From: Oleiphilus messinensis
GTDB lineage: Bacteria > Pseudomonadota > Gammaproteobacteria > Pseudomonadales > Oleiphilaceae
NCBI RefSeq assembly: GCF_002162375.1
Contig: NZ_CP021425.1
Coordinates: 248,001-312,000, forward strand
Length of the DNA stretch: 64,000 nucleotides
Reading direction: 5' to 3'
The notes under the pieces were generated by a model, which was not told where the DNA came from, made no database searches, and saw nothing but the letters and a program-made list of their open reading frames with translations. Positions 41,477 through 50,595 of this stretch are shown in pieces; within the stretch, counting starts at the first letter, position 1, and every line of letters starts with the position of its first letter. Both the position numbers and the translations under genes were made by a program.

Positions 41477-43291
41477 CTAGTCCAGAGCAAATCGATCGAT
41501 GTAACTCTGTTTGTGGTCTTGAGTTTGTTCAGATTTGGAAAGCACGCAATTACCGATAATCAGGTAATCCATATTGGTTCCCATAAAACAGTGGAATGCG
41601 TCGAGTGGCGTACATACAATCGGTTCGCCTCTAATATTGAAGCTGGTGTTAATTAGAACAGGGCATGCAGTTAACCGGTAGAATTCCGTCAGCAATTTGT
41701 GAAAGCGTGGATTGGTTTCGGAATGAACGGATTGAACCCGTGCAGTATTGTCTACATGAGTAATGGCAGGTAGTTTGGTTCTGTGGTGCTCAACGTGACC
41801 ATTGTTTTGTTCAGTTTCCGAATTGGGTAAAACATTCACTACAAACTGCATATAAGGGGAGGCGCACGTGATATCGAACCAGGCAGATGCATGTTCTGCC
41901 AGCACTGAAGGCGCAAATGGACGAAAAGACTCACGGAATTTTATTTTCTGGTTCAGTGTGCTCTGCATATCGGGTGAGCGAGGGTCGGCCAGTATTGACC
42001 TAGAGCCAAGTGCTCGGGGGCCAAACTCCATTCGACCTTGAAACCACCCGACAACATTTTGCTCAGATAGTAGCCGTGCGCCCCGTTGAATCAAAGCGTC
42101 GTCTTCCATAATATCGAATACAGCTCCGATTTCGGTCAGAGTTCGTTCTATCTTTTCTTGGCAGAAGTCGGGACCGAGGTAGCTGCCGTGCATCTTGTCT
42201 GCGTTACTGCGGGCTGGCAGTCGTGGTTGCTCACAGTGCATATGATAAGCAAGCAGCGCTGCGCCCAGTGCCCCACCAGCGTCGCCGGAAGCGGGTTGAA
42301 CCCAAATATTTTCGAATTCATTCGACTGCAGTATTCTGCCATTTGCGACACAGTTAAGCGCCACACCACCGGCCAGACAGAGGTTGGGTATTCTAAATTC
42401 TTTAGCAATAGAACTCGTGAGCTTGAGTACAATTTCTTCAATCACAGCCTGGGCTGAAGCGGCAACATCCATGTCAAATTGTGTTAGCTCGCTTTCGGGT
42501 TTTCGTGGGGCGGATTTAAACAGTTTATGAAACTTAGGGCTAGTCATGGTCAGGCCGGTGCAATAATTGAAGTACTCCATGTTGAGCCGGTACGAACCGT
42601 CTGGTTTAACATCAATGATATTGTCCAGAATCAGTTGCTTGTACACAGGCTTGCCATAAGGTGCCAGGCCCATCACCTTGTACTCGCCTGAATTGACTTT
42701 GAAGCCGAGATAATAGGTGAATGCTGAATACAACAGTCCCAGAGAGTGCGGAAAGTGTATTTCCTTTACTATTTTGATGCTCGTGCCATCGCCCACAGCC
42801 AATGACGTTGTTGCCCACTCGCCCACACCATCCATTGTCAGGATCAGCGCTTTTGTAAATGGTGAGGGATAAAAAGCACTGGCTGCGTGGCTTAAATGGT
42901 GTTCCGAGAATAAGAGTGGAGCCTGGTAGTCTTCTTTTTGTGATATGTGTTTCAGTTCATTTTCGAGTAGCGTGCGTTGAAACAGCTTTTCTTTCAGCCA
43001 TACAGGCATCGCTTTTGCAAAAGACACGAAACCTCGGGGTGCAAAGCTCAAGTAGGTTTCAAGGAGCCTCTCAAATTTAAGGAAGGGCTTTTCATAAAAG
43101 ACAATATGATCGACCTGGTCTAAGGTTATTTGGTTAGCGAAGAGGCAGTATTCTATTGCTTGAACTGGGAAGGATGAGTCGTGCTTTATTCTGGAAAACC
43201 TTTCCTCTTGAGCTGCGGCTATAATCTTTCCGTGTTGAATAATGGCCGCAGCACTATCGTGATAGTATGCTGAAATCCCCAAAATAATCAT
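41477..43291 (-). CDS. Carbamoyltransferase (NodU/SxtI-type)
   Basis: 604 residues, an O-carbamoyltransferase that uses carbamoyl phosphate and ATP. The N-terminal Kae1-like ATP-binding domain shows ILGISAYYHDSAAAIIQHGK, the zinc/iron-type SEHHLSHAASAF and LTMDGVGEWATT; LCLAGGVALNCVANGRIL and GDAGGALGAALLAYH follow. The C-terminal carbamoyl-transfer domain has GWFQGRMEFGPRALGSRSIL and NTSFNIRGEPIV. With DUF5989 and SxtJ downstream genes it forms the SxtI-J-K-like trio known from saxitoxin and polysaccharide loci. In this locus it could decorate the lasso peptide, or belong to a separate surface-polymer pathway. Confidence 0.9.
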   Translation of the reverse strand: MIILGISAYYHDSAAAIIQHGKIIAAAQEERFSRIKHDSSFPVQAIEYCLFANQITLDQVDHIVFYEKPFLKFERLLETYLSFAPRGFVSFAKAMPVWLKEKLFQRTLLENELKHISQKEDYQAPLLFSEHHLSHAASAFYPSPFTKALILTMDGVGEWATTSLAVGDGTSIKIVKEIHFPHSLGLLYSAFTYYLGFKVNSGEYKVMGLAPYGKPVYKQLILDNIIDVKPDGSYRLNMEYFNYCTGLTMTSPKFHKLFKSAPRKPESELTQFDMDVAASAQAVIEEIVLKLTSSIAKEFRIPNLCLAGGVALNCVANGRILQSNEFENIWVQPASGDAGGALGAALLAYHMHCEQPRLPARSNADKMHGSYLGPDFCQEKIERTLTEIGAVFDIMEDDALIQRGARLLSEQNVVGWFQGRMEFGPRALGSRSILADPRSPDMQSTLNQKIKFRESFRPFAPSVLAEHASAWFDITCASPYMQFVVNVLPNSETEQNNGHVEHHRTKLPAITHVDNTARVQSVHSETNPRFHKLLTEFYRLTACPVLINTSFNIRGEPIVCTPLDAFHCFMGTNMDYLIIGNCVLSKSEQTQDHKQSYIDRFALD

Positions 43292-43307
43292 ATTATTTAA
43301 GCAATTT

Positions 43308-43457
43308 CTAAAACAAAGTGTAAATAAATGGTGCGAAAACTGAACCCTGGGTGAAGATAATCAAGCTTCCCAGTAGCGCCATAGATATTAATATGGGAGC
43401 TAACCAGTACTTTTTCCTTACGCGGACGAATTGGTATAACTCTCTAAAAATAGACAT
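43308..43457 (-). CDS. DUF5989 small membrane protein (SxtK-like)
   Basis: 49-residue protein, MSIFRELYQFVRVRKKYWLA at the start, then one membrane helix and the terminal APFIYTLF. This is the typical form of DUF5989/SxtK proteins, which almost always accompany a carbamoyltransferase and SxtJ, as here. It is too short for simple ORF lists. The coordinates give 49 codons plus stop. Its function is unknown. Confidence 0.85.
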   Translation of the reverse strand: MSIFRELYQFVRVRKKYWLAPILISMALLGSLIIFTQGSVFAPFIYTLF

Positions 43458-43470
43458 ATTTTCTTCTCAT

Positions 43471-43869
43471 TTAGAATTGTTGTTTCATACTAAGTTGAGA
43501 TACTTGCGTTGTGCGATCGATCCAGTATGAGTCATGGTTTTGTTTCAACTGGAGGTCTAGCGGGCGTTTTGCGAAGATTCTGATCAATAAAGCAATAGGA
43601 CAAATGATAAAAAAGAATATAACGCCTAAGATAATCGGATTAACAATCTTCTGCATCAAGGTTCCAAACCGATTCCATGTTTGATTTGGCAAAGCGAAGA
43701 GATTCGGCATAATTAAAGAGCAGATCAGGGACAATACTGCCAAGGCTGCAAAAAAAACTGTCAATGTTTTGGATGCGGGATAAGACGCTACGATTGCAAT
43801 TATAAGGACAGTGGTAAGAAGAAGGCCAAAGCTTCTGTTGCTAGGGCTTTTGTAAAGGTGTTTGGACAT
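43471..43869 (-). CDS. SxtJ-like membrane protein
   Basis: 132 residues, two or three membrane helices (LLLTTVLIIAIVASYP, VFFAALAVLSLICSLIMPNL and IILGVIFFFIICPIALLIRI). The C-terminal IRIFAKRPLDLQLKQNHDSY matches the SxtJ family's 'kRPLdL' tail. SxtJ proteins travel with the carbamoyltransferase and DUF5989 and may support its membrane placement. The start codon lies only seven bases from that of the divergent B2 gene, so one of the two starts is probably further in. Confidence 0.8.
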   Translation of the reverse strand: MSKHLYKSPSNRSFGLLLTTVLIIAIVASYPASKTLTVFFAALAVLSLICSLIMPNLFALPNQTWNRFGTLMQKIVNPIILGVIFFFIICPIALLIRIFAKRPLDLQLKQNHDSYWIDRTTQVSQLSMKQQF

Positions 43870-43876
43870 GTACTGA

Positions 43877-44452
43877 ATGTTCCCCGCTCTCGAATGTTCT
43901 TACTCTGGTTTTCAACTATTTTTTAACTATAGTACTACTCGAGTTTTAAAGTTTATCAAAGTGTTAAAAGTTTTTGCCCGTAAAGTTAAAAGTTTTCTTA
44001 AGCAGCCTGTTTTAACCAAACTGGGTTTTATTCCCTGTTGGTTCCTGTTGGGCATTGCCAGATGGGTGACGTTAAAGATTCCATTTGCCAGGATTGCCCC
44101 CAAACTGGGAACTCATGTGGGGGTTGCGCCCTGGATTCCCATATTAACCCGCGAGCAGGAGCAAAAGGCCTTGATACTTGGCCGTTTGGTTCGACTCACT
44201 GCGAGATATACGCCGTGGGATTCCAACTGTTTACCGCAAGCAATAGTGGCAAGATCTTTACTTGGTTTATATCACATACCCTATGCATTGTGTTTTGGTT
44301 TAATGTTTGATCCAGATACTCATGAAATGAAGGCCCACGCCTGGGTGGCCACAGGTCGTATCCAGGTGGTGGGCGGTAATAGCTTTAGTCAGTTTACTGT
44401 TGTTGGCTGTTTTGTTGATCCCCGATTTGAAAATATTGAACTCCAGGGCTAA
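43877..44452 (+). CDS. Lasso peptide B2 leader peptidase (transglutaminase-like)
   Basis: Cysteine protease that removes the leader from a lasso precursor. The catalytic Cys is in TPWDSNCLPQAIVARSLL, and the His in KAHAWVATGRIQVVGG. 191 residues from 43877, but the ATG is only seven bases from the divergent sxtJ start. A GTG at 43961 (MLKVFARKVKS) would give ~163 residues, nearer to the usual B2 size, and is as plausible. It is the first gene of the lasso operon, ahead of a carbamoyltransferase, the precursor, B1 and the cyclase. Confidence 0.88.
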   Translation: MFPALECSYSGFQLFFNYSTTRVLKFIKVLKVFARKVKSFLKQPVLTKLGFIPCWFLLGIARWVTLKIPFARIAPKLGTHVGVAPWIPILTREQEQKALILGRLVRLTARYTPWDSNCLPQAIVARSLLGLYHIPYALCFGLMFDPDTHEMKAHAWVATGRIQVVGGNSFSQFTVVGCFVDPRFENIELQG

Positions 44453-44558
44453 TCCCGAATGAGGAGTATTTACCGACTCAAATCCGTCCTGGCGTGTGGC
44501 CAGGGAAATGGAGAATGCAGCAAGAGTGATAGCATAAAAAAGGGCGGATTCTGCAGTA

Positions 44559-46559
44559 ATGAAAAAGAAATGTTCTAACCCTCCATGGATTCTGGGTCTT
44601 AGCTTCTCCCATAATGGCGCGGCCTGTCTTTTGAAAGGTGATGAGATTGTTGTCGCCATTCAGGAAGAACGGCTTACTCGTAGAAAACGGGATCGACTAT
44701 ATGCGAATGAACCTTCCCTGGCGATTCCATACTGTCTGGATGTAGCAGGTATCACGGCTGGAGATCTGGACTGTGTTGTTATCAATTCTCAAACACGTTT
44801 GAAGAATAGAAAAAATGATATTTACTTAAATCCGGATCTGAGAGTCGGCTATCACAACACCCCGGTATTGAGCATGCCTCATCACCTCGCTCACGCCTAT
44901 AGTGCTTTTGCAACTTCCGGTTTTGATACAGCGGATATACTTGTTATCGATGGTTTCGGTTCCCATTACGAAGATCTGTTGAGTGCGGAGCAAAAGCTCG
45001 TGGATCGAGTGGACAATACCTGGGAGCATTGCTCGTTTTATCGTGGCAACGATACAGAGATTGTTCCGAGCCGGAAATTTGCCTCCCCGGTAACACAGAT
45101 TCAGTCTACGGGTAAAAAGTGGGTTCCTAGTCTCGGAAAAATTTTTGAGCTTATATCTGAGGTTTCATTTCAGGATCCAGCATCCGCAGGAAAAGTCATG
45201 GGACTGGCAGCGTTTGGAACATCACGGATTCCAGTCGAATTATTCTTGAATGTTGAACACGGTCATTTGGAGATATTTGATCAGTTTGTCCAGCATTTTC
45301 CCTCCAGTCACTGGTCTCAAACGGGTATGGATGCTGAAAAGCATGCCGACCTGGCTGCGTCCGCGCAACGTGCGCTAGAGCACGCTGTTCTTGAGTTACT
45401 GAAACACTATCGAAGGACCTCCGACAGCACGAAGCTCTGTTATGCAGGAGGCGTTGCTCTGAACAGCATTTTAAACGAGCGAATTATCAGAGAGTCCGGA
45501 TATGAGCAGGTTTATATCATGCCTGCTTCAGAAGACAATGGCGTTGCAATTGGTGCCGCGTATTACGGATTGTTTCAATTAACTGGGCAAAACACACGAA
45601 AGAAACTCATCCATGAAGGTTTAGGAAGGACATATTCCGAGGCTGAGATCGAAAAAGCGATCAATGAAAAATCCAGTGTTTTTGATGTCACCGATGAAGG
45701 TATAGAGCAAATTGCTGACCGGATTTCCAGTGGACAAATCGGTGCATGGTTTCACGGAAGATCCGAATTCGGCCCCCGTGCACTGGGAAATCGTAGTATT
45801 TTGTGCGACCCCCGTAATCCCAATGCTAAAGATTTTATCAATAAGGAAATCAAGCGGCGTGAACCTTTCCGACCTTTTGCACCTTCAGTCCTGATCGAGC
45901 ATGTTGAAGACTGGTTCGAATCCGGAGGTAGAGATTCAGTTAGTCCGTTCATGTTACGAGTGATGGAAATCAAGCCCGAAAAAGCAAATCAGGTACCCGC
46001 TGTTCTGCATGTGGATGACACCGCCCGTGTCCAGACCGTTGCACCCGAAAATGGGCCTTACTATGACCTGATTCAGTGGTTTTACAAAAAGACCGGTATT
46101 CCCATGTTGTTGAATACATCATTGAATATCATGGGAGAGCCCATTGTCGAGCAGCCAGAAGATGCGTTATGGTCATTACTTGAGACGCCGTTGGCGTTTT
46201 GTGCATTTCCCGGGAGGGTTGTAAGTCGCAAATCAAATTCATCATTTCTGGACTTGCTTCCTGTCGTAAATAGTTTCAGCTATACCTTGCAGCACGGTTC
46301 AAGTTCCAATGGCTATAAAAAACCAGACTTAGACGACTTGGTTGTGACATATCCTGCTACCCGGTGGGGGGTGCGAGCTAGAACACTTAAGCATTACTAT
46401 TTCTCACTTCTCAGGTACATTGATGGTGAAACGACTAATTATGGCATTTTGTTGAAACTCAATATGAACCCTGAAAACAAAGATCATGTGCAATGGTGGT
46501 TGAAGAATGTACGGATACTGGTCCGGTCAGGATTGATTGATTTACAATATGCTAAATAA
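44559..46559 (+). CDS. Second carbamoyltransferase
   Basis: 666-residue carbamoyltransferase of the NodU/CmcH family, distinct from the one at 41477. Landmarks are ILGLSFSHNGAACLLKGDEI, MPHHLAHAYSAF, VIDGFGSHYEDLL, LCYAGGVALNSILNERII, AWFHGRSEFGPRALGNRSIL and NTSLNIMGEPIV. The last ~80 residues extend past the family's usual end with a helical tail. Its place inside the lasso operon, between B2 and the precursor, makes it the best candidate to carbamoylate a Thr/Ser or an added hydroxyl of the peptide. The target is unproven. Confidence 0.9.
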   Translation: MKKKCSNPPWILGLSFSHNGAACLLKGDEIVVAIQEERLTRRKRDRLYANEPSLAIPYCLDVAGITAGDLDCVVINSQTRLKNRKNDIYLNPDLRVGYHNTPVLSMPHHLAHAYSAFATSGFDTADILVIDGFGSHYEDLLSAEQKLVDRVDNTWEHCSFYRGNDTEIVPSRKFASPVTQIQSTGKKWVPSLGKIFELISEVSFQDPASAGKVMGLAAFGTSRIPVELFLNVEHGHLEIFDQFVQHFPSSHWSQTGMDAEKHADLAASAQRALEHAVLELLKHYRRTSDSTKLCYAGGVALNSILNERIIRESGYEQVYIMPASEDNGVAIGAAYYGLFQLTGQNTRKKLIHEGLGRTYSEAEIEKAINEKSSVFDVTDEGIEQIADRISSGQIGAWFHGRSEFGPRALGNRSILCDPRNPNAKDFINKEIKRREPFRPFAPSVLIEHVEDWFESGGRDSVSPFMLRVMEIKPEKANQVPAVLHVDDTARVQTVAPENGPYYDLIQWFYKKTGIPMLLNTSLNIMGEPIVEQPEDALWSLLETPLAFCAFPGRVVSRKSNSSFLDLLPVVNSFSYTLQHGSSSNGYKKPDLDDLVVTYPATRWGVRARTLKHYYFSLLRYIDGETTNYGILLKLNMNPENKDHVQWWLKNVRILVRSGLIDLQYAK

Positions 46560-46582
46560 TTTTTTTTGCCTATACTTGGCTA

Positions 46583-46611
46583 TTGATCGGTGATGGAATA
46601 ATTTATATTTT
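46583..46611 (+). promoter_or_regulatory. Candidate promoter of the lasso precursor
   Basis: TTGATC and TATTTT are separated by 17 bp, 47 bp before the precursor ATG. Both boxes match the sigma-70 consensus at four or more of six positions. Precursor genes are often expressed more strongly than the rest of their operon, which would fit a separate promoter. Confidence 0.3.
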
Positions 46612-46657
46612 TCCAGATAAGAACCAGCTTGCAACATAACTGATTTGAGGTAGTAAA

Positions 46658-46825
46658 ATGGCAACGACTCATAATAATCAATCCGATGAATCCCAAGTTA
46701 ATGAAACAGACTCGAATCAGAAACTGCCATGGGAAGAGCCAATGTATATTGTAAAAGACTTGGCGACGGAAACCATGGGTAAGGTCCCTGGGGTTGGTGA
46801 ACCGACTGTCACCACTGGCTCCTAG
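46658..46825 (+). CDS. Lasso peptide precursor, predicted 15-residue core
   Basis: 55 residues, ATG at 46658 with GAGG seven to eight bases before. The leader is residues 1-40; its W25..P28.Y30...D34....T39 spacing approximates the leader motif (Y..P.L...G.....T) recognised by the B1 protein. Thr39 at -2 is the hallmark for lasso cleavage. The core GKVPGVGEPTVTTGS (41-55) starts with Gly and has Glu at position 8, which allows the Gly1-Glu8 isopeptide ring; the tail has Pro9, Thr10-13 and Ser15. My calculated monoisotopic mass is ~1366.7 Da for the cyclised core and ~1446.7 Da if singly phosphorylated. Directly downstream are B1 and the cyclase. The core assignment is inference from motifs and neighbours. 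Confidence 0.85.
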   Translation: MATTHNNQSDESQVNETDSNQKLPWEEPMYIVKDLATETMGKVPGVGEPTVTTGS

Positions 46826-46857
46826 TGATTTAATTCTATATTTTTCGGGGATTGTTA

Positions 46858-47163
46858 ATGACTTCACCTTCAAATCAGGAAATCAGCACTGTTCAGCTCT
46901 CAACGAAGATTTCACAGTCAAAGAGTTTGGTTGGCTGTGAAATGGATGGTGAACTGGTTCTAATGGGTATCGACTCGGGTAATTATTACGGTTTTAATGC
47001 CGTGTTGACTCGAATTTGGTCATTGATAGCAATGCCTGTCACCGTAGCGGAATTATCGAATCAGCTCTTGGATATCTTTGAGGTGGATGAAGAGCTCTGC
47101 AGAAGCCAGTTGTTAAAGGTGCTGGACAAGATGAACAACGAAGGACTTATTCAAGTCTACTAA
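46858..47163 (+). CDS. Lasso peptide B1 protein, PqqD-like RRE
   Basis: 101 residues of the PqqD family, the recognition element that binds lasso leaders and delivers them to the peptidase and cyclase. The family pattern is clear: DGELVLMGIDSGNYYGFNAV, IWSLIAMPVTVAELSNQLL and LLKVLDKMNNEGLI. I start it at the ATG at 46858; TTG at 46852 is also in frame. It follows the precursor by 32 bp and precedes the cyclase by 13 bp. Confidence 0.9.
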   Translation: MTSPSNQEISTVQLSTKISQSKSLVGCEMDGELVLMGIDSGNYYGFNAVLTRIWSLIAMPVTVAELSNQLLDIFEVDEELCRSQLLKVLDKMNNEGLIQVY

Positions 47164-47176
47164 TTGCCCAAACTTT

Positions 47177-49081
47177 GTGTTTTTCTTTGCGCTAAATCGA
47201 ACCAAGTGCGCCCTGCCGCCTAAGGATTATGCTTCCCTTGAGCAGATCCTTCATCCTGTTAGCCCGCCGGATCAACGTTACAGAGAAGCTAAACCCCATT
47301 TCTTTCTATATGAGTCTGCAAATGGGAAGCTTTCTGAGTCTATTCAGGATCAAGCGCCCGGGCTGGTTCCATATCATCACAAACCAACTGGGATCCGGGT
47401 ATTGTCCTGGGCTCGAATAGACAACCGGGACGAACTTGGACAAGCTCTGGATCTCAGAGCTTCAGAATATCACCTCCTTCATGAGAATGAATTATTCGTA
47501 TTGGCATTTCTAAAGTGGGGAAAACGTTGTGGCGAGCATATTGTAGGCGAGTTCTCATTTATACTGTTTGATGAACAAAAAAACGAAGTAGTCTGCATTC
47601 GAGATCCCGTCGGTTCACGGCCTTTGTTTTATTTTTGTTCGAATGAACTCTTTCTGTGTGCAACCTCGGTGAGTGGTATTTTATGGTGGCTAGGTAACGC
47701 TATTGAGATAAAACGGGATTGGATTGCAAAGTTCAGCTTTAGAATGGCTTCCAGTTTTGATGAAACACCCTTCCGTAAAGTCTTCAAACTGCCTCCCGCG
47801 CACTACCTTCATCTGAAAGGTACGACCAGTGCCACGCTAGATAAATACTTTGATTTTCAAAACCTCCCGTGTTTGCGTCTTCCAGAAACAAGAGATTTTG
47901 TCGATTTGTACCGAGAAACGCTGGAAAAAGCGGTACAGTCCCGTTTAGTTAGCGATTTTCCCATCGGCGTCGAGTCCAGTGGTGGAATTGACTCGTCAAC
48001 GGTTTTGGCTTTTGCTGCCAAAACCGGTGAGGAAATAAATAGCCGTTTACACACGTTCACTACCGCGTTTTCAGAACTGGAGCCAGAATTCAGTATGGCA
48101 ACCAGTCAGGCCTATCGAGTGCCTGTTAACCATGTCATTACCGGGACACAGTCAAGATCAATAGATGTCATTAAAAGGGGAATTCAGCTACAGGGGTTTC
48201 CCGTAGAAATGAATATTGCTGATATGTCGGATGCCTATTTTCGAATTGCTCAGCAGTTTAATATAAAAACGATGTTATCTGGATTTGGTGGTGATGAATT
48301 TGCCACTTGCACCCGGAGTGATATCGTACTGATGGAGCTTTTTCTAAATAGGCAATATAGCAAAACGTTCCGGATTTTACCTGGCAATCTGTTGTTCAAA
48401 TTACTTCGTTTTTTAAAGTTGTGGATCAAACAGCAACAAACTGCAGATTTCCGTAAGTTTAAATTTGATAAGGGAATGCAGGGGTACTTTGATTTGATGT
48501 GGTCAAATACTTGCCTCAAGGACGATGTTCTCGAAAGCTATCAACTGAAGCAGCAATTGATGGCGTTTATTGGCCGGAACGCCCCGGTTCCCAATCTAAG
48601 ACAATACATGGTTGAGAAAAGCTGGTCTCCTTATATTCCGACCCGATTAGAAAATTGTTCGCTCATGGCTTCCGGATACAACATCGAATATCGATGGCCA
48701 TTATTGGATATTCGTCTTATCCAGCTTGTTTTATCCATACCGTCAGATGAGAACTATTTTCGAGGATACAATCGGTATCTCCATCGGCGGGCGATTGATG
48801 GTGTGGTGCCTGAAAAAATTACCTGGAAAGCAAACAAGAACATGGGCCCTCAAGTCAGTGGCATAGGCCCATTTGTGCAATGGGATTTCCAGGATCATCT
48901 TCAGCATCTGCACCCTGTTTTGAAAGACATGATTGATCACAAGAAACTTGTAAAGAGCCTGGATCAAATCGAGGCACTTGAACGATCTAATGATCAGAAT
49001 GCAGCTTGGAATAAGTTTTATATACAGCGTAGTTTGACGCCTATACTCTACCTCAACGAATGGTTGTTACATACTGCTTGA
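47177..49081 (+). CDS. Lasso cyclase, asparagine-synthase-like
   Basis: 634 residues. ATP-dependent macrolactam-forming enzyme of the AsnB family. The PP-loop is in GVESSGGIDSSTVLAFAAK, and SGFGGDEFATCT and WRPLLD-like EYRWPLLDIRL are further synthetase motifs. The start is a GTG (47177). The N-terminal domain keeps the glutamine-hydrolase fold but lacks the Cys expected directly after the start; this is usual for lasso cyclases, which use the core's own N-terminal amine instead of ammonia. Its last 15 bp overlap the end of the convergent SGNH gene. Confidence 0.9.
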   Translation: MFFFALNRTKCALPPKDYASLEQILHPVSPPDQRYREAKPHFFLYESANGKLSESIQDQAPGLVPYHHKPTGIRVLSWARIDNRDELGQALDLRASEYHLLHENELFVLAFLKWGKRCGEHIVGEFSFILFDEQKNEVVCIRDPVGSRPLFYFCSNELFLCATSVSGILWWLGNAIEIKRDWIAKFSFRMASSFDETPFRKVFKLPPAHYLHLKGTTSATLDKYFDFQNLPCLRLPETRDFVDLYRETLEKAVQSRLVSDFPIGVESSGGIDSSTVLAFAAKTGEEINSRLHTFTTAFSELEPEFSMATSQAYRVPVNHVITGTQSRSIDVIKRGIQLQGFPVEMNIADMSDAYFRIAQQFNIKTMLSGFGGDEFATCTRSDIVLMELFLNRQYSKTFRILPGNLLFKLLRFLKLWIKQQQTADFRKFKFDKGMQGYFDLMWSNTCLKDDVLESYQLKQQLMAFIGRNAPVPNLRQYMVEKSWSPYIPTRLENCSLMASGYNIEYRWPLLDIRLIQLVLSIPSDENYFRGYNRYLHRRAIDGVVPEKITWKANKNMGPQVSGIGPFVQWDFQDHLQHLHPVLKDMIDHKKLVKSLDQIEALERSNDQNAAWNKFYIQRSLTPILYLNEWLLHTA

Positions 49082-50554
49082 ATTGATGCTTAACGTGGTG
49101 GAGGGGGCTTCCACTGCCGTTTGGGGATTAAGATTCAGTTGTGATGCAATGAAGTTTGCCAATTTTTCATAGCCCTCGGCGGTGTAGTGTCCGTAATGGC
49201 GATAAGGAAACAAGACCAACGGGTCATCGAGTGTATTGGTATAGTCAGAAAAATCGATAACAGGAATCCCTTCCGCGGTCACGGAATCCAGAAAATCTTG
49301 TTTGTGGAAGTTATAGTCTAATTTATAACGTTTCCAGGAAGGCAAGTAGACAAAATATAGCTCACCTCCCCATTGTTCTACTTCCACTTTAGCTTGTTTC
49401 ATAATCTGGCCAAAAAGCGTACCGGGGCCAACCTCTTTAAGCCTGGGATGTAGTTGGTTGATAAAATTTCTGAAACTTCCCAAAGTTAAAAAATTGTTCT
49501 CCAGCATACGCTTGGCAGTCAACTTCCGGTTGAACTCTTCAAAGAATAACTTTTCCTCTGCATATTGTATCAATGCGTTGTTCACCTCACCCTGACGATC
49601 TATGAGGTTTTGTGAGAAATTCGGATCTTCAAGATAACGTCTCAATACCGGGTGCATGTATTCGGTCATCATATTAAAGGAATCATTGCCCTCATAGTAA
49701 AGCCATAGCACGATATCCGGCTTAATTTGCGTTAAATATTCTCGAATGGTGGCGAGTTCCTTCAGCGGGCCATTTCCAGCCAGTCCGACATTCAAAGTGG
49801 GACGTTGATTGGATAATAACGCAGCAACGCTGTCTTTTCGTGGGACACAATAGCCTTGAGCAAATGAATCTCCCACTATTGCTATTGGAATACGGCTAAG
49901 AGCATAAATTTCGTTGTCATTGTTAAAGCCATATTGATCGAATTCTTCGATCACTGGCGATCCGTTCTCATTACAAACAAGAAGAGGCTGGCCAGAGATT
50001 TGACTTATTGGGACTGGATTTAATAATTCTTCTGGAACGGGTTTCCCAGCGCGAATCAATTTCAGAACCGACGGCAATCGAACAATTGCGGGATATTTCA
50101 ACACTCCCGTGTCCCGAAGATCCCAGAAAATTGTATTAAGTGGACGAAAATCAAGCTTCTCATACTCCAAGCCTGACATTTGGTTTCTCGCGATCTGGGC
50201 TTTAGTCTGATGGACTTCGTTGACGATACTCACGAGCCCCTCAGCCATATACAGAGAGATGATCAAGGACGACATCAGCAAGAGTAAATTGGCCCGAATC
50301 TTGGCAGCTGAGAACAATCCGATTATCGTGATAATCGTAATCGAGAAGAAAAAGGCGCAGAAAAATATATTTGAATTTGATACGGAAGTAATGCCAAAAA
50401 TAAGCAGGTCTGGTAGGACACGATTGGCAATCCAGCCGGTTAACAGGGCGAATGTAGCAAACAGCAGAATATAAAATGGTCTACTACTTGGTACTGTAAG
50501 CTGTGCAACGAAATGGATCCATTTTTTATTCGAATGACTGTTTTTACTGTCCAA
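49067..50554 (-). CDS. SGNH-hydrolase-like membrane protein
   Basis: I place the start at a TTG (50554) preceded by GGAG; the frame is open to 50740 but its front contains a MITE fragment (50577-50595). 495 residues. Three or so membrane helices occupy ~15-110, followed by an SGNH-like catalytic domain: GDSFAQGY (block I, Ser), GLAGNGP (II), YEGNDSF (III) and a C-terminal GHYTAEGYEKL (V, His). This resembles the SGNH partners found with SxtI/SxtJ/DUF5989 trios and with alginate acetylation proteins. It may act on an O-acyl or carbamoyl group. Convergent with the cyclase. Confidence 0.75.
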   Translation of the reverse strand: MDSKNSHSNKKWIHFVAQLTVPSSRPFYILLFATFALLTGWIANRVLPDLLIFGITSVSNSNIFFCAFFFSITIITIIGLFSAAKIRANLLLLMSSLIISLYMAEGLVSIVNEVHQTKAQIARNQMSGLEYEKLDFRPLNTIFWDLRDTGVLKYPAIVRLPSVLKLIRAGKPVPEELLNPVPISQISGQPLLVCNENGSPVIEEFDQYGFNNDNEIYALSRIPIAIVGDSFAQGYCVPRKDSVAALLSNQRPTLNVGLAGNGPLKELATIREYLTQIKPDIVLWLYYEGNDSFNMMTEYMHPVLRRYLEDPNFSQNLIDRQGEVNNALIQYAEEKLFFEEFNRKLTAKRMLENNFLTLGSFRNFINQLHPRLKEVGPGTLFGQIMKQAKVEVEQWGGELYFVYLPSWKRYKLDYNFHKQDFLDSVTAEGIPVIDFSDYTNTLDDPLVLFPYRHYGHYTAEGYEKLANFIASQLNLNPQTAVEAPSTTLSINSSSM

Positions 50555-50576
50555 AATTACTCCATATACAACACTA

Positions 50577-50595
50577 GTTTCATATTTAGCCTCTG
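50577..50595. repeat. Fragment of the 263-bp MITE-like element
   Basis: GTTTCATATTTAGCCTCTG is identical over 19 bp to the inner part of the element's right terminal repeat at 11437-11455 (reverse strand), and is preceded by CTAG, the duplicated target of that element. It lies between the divergent SGNH and TPR-oxygenase genes. Confidence 0.7.

Noticed and set aside
46580-46873. 97-residue leftward frame
   Set aside because: Antisense to the lasso precursor, which has a ribosome-binding site, the lasso motifs and the right neighbours.
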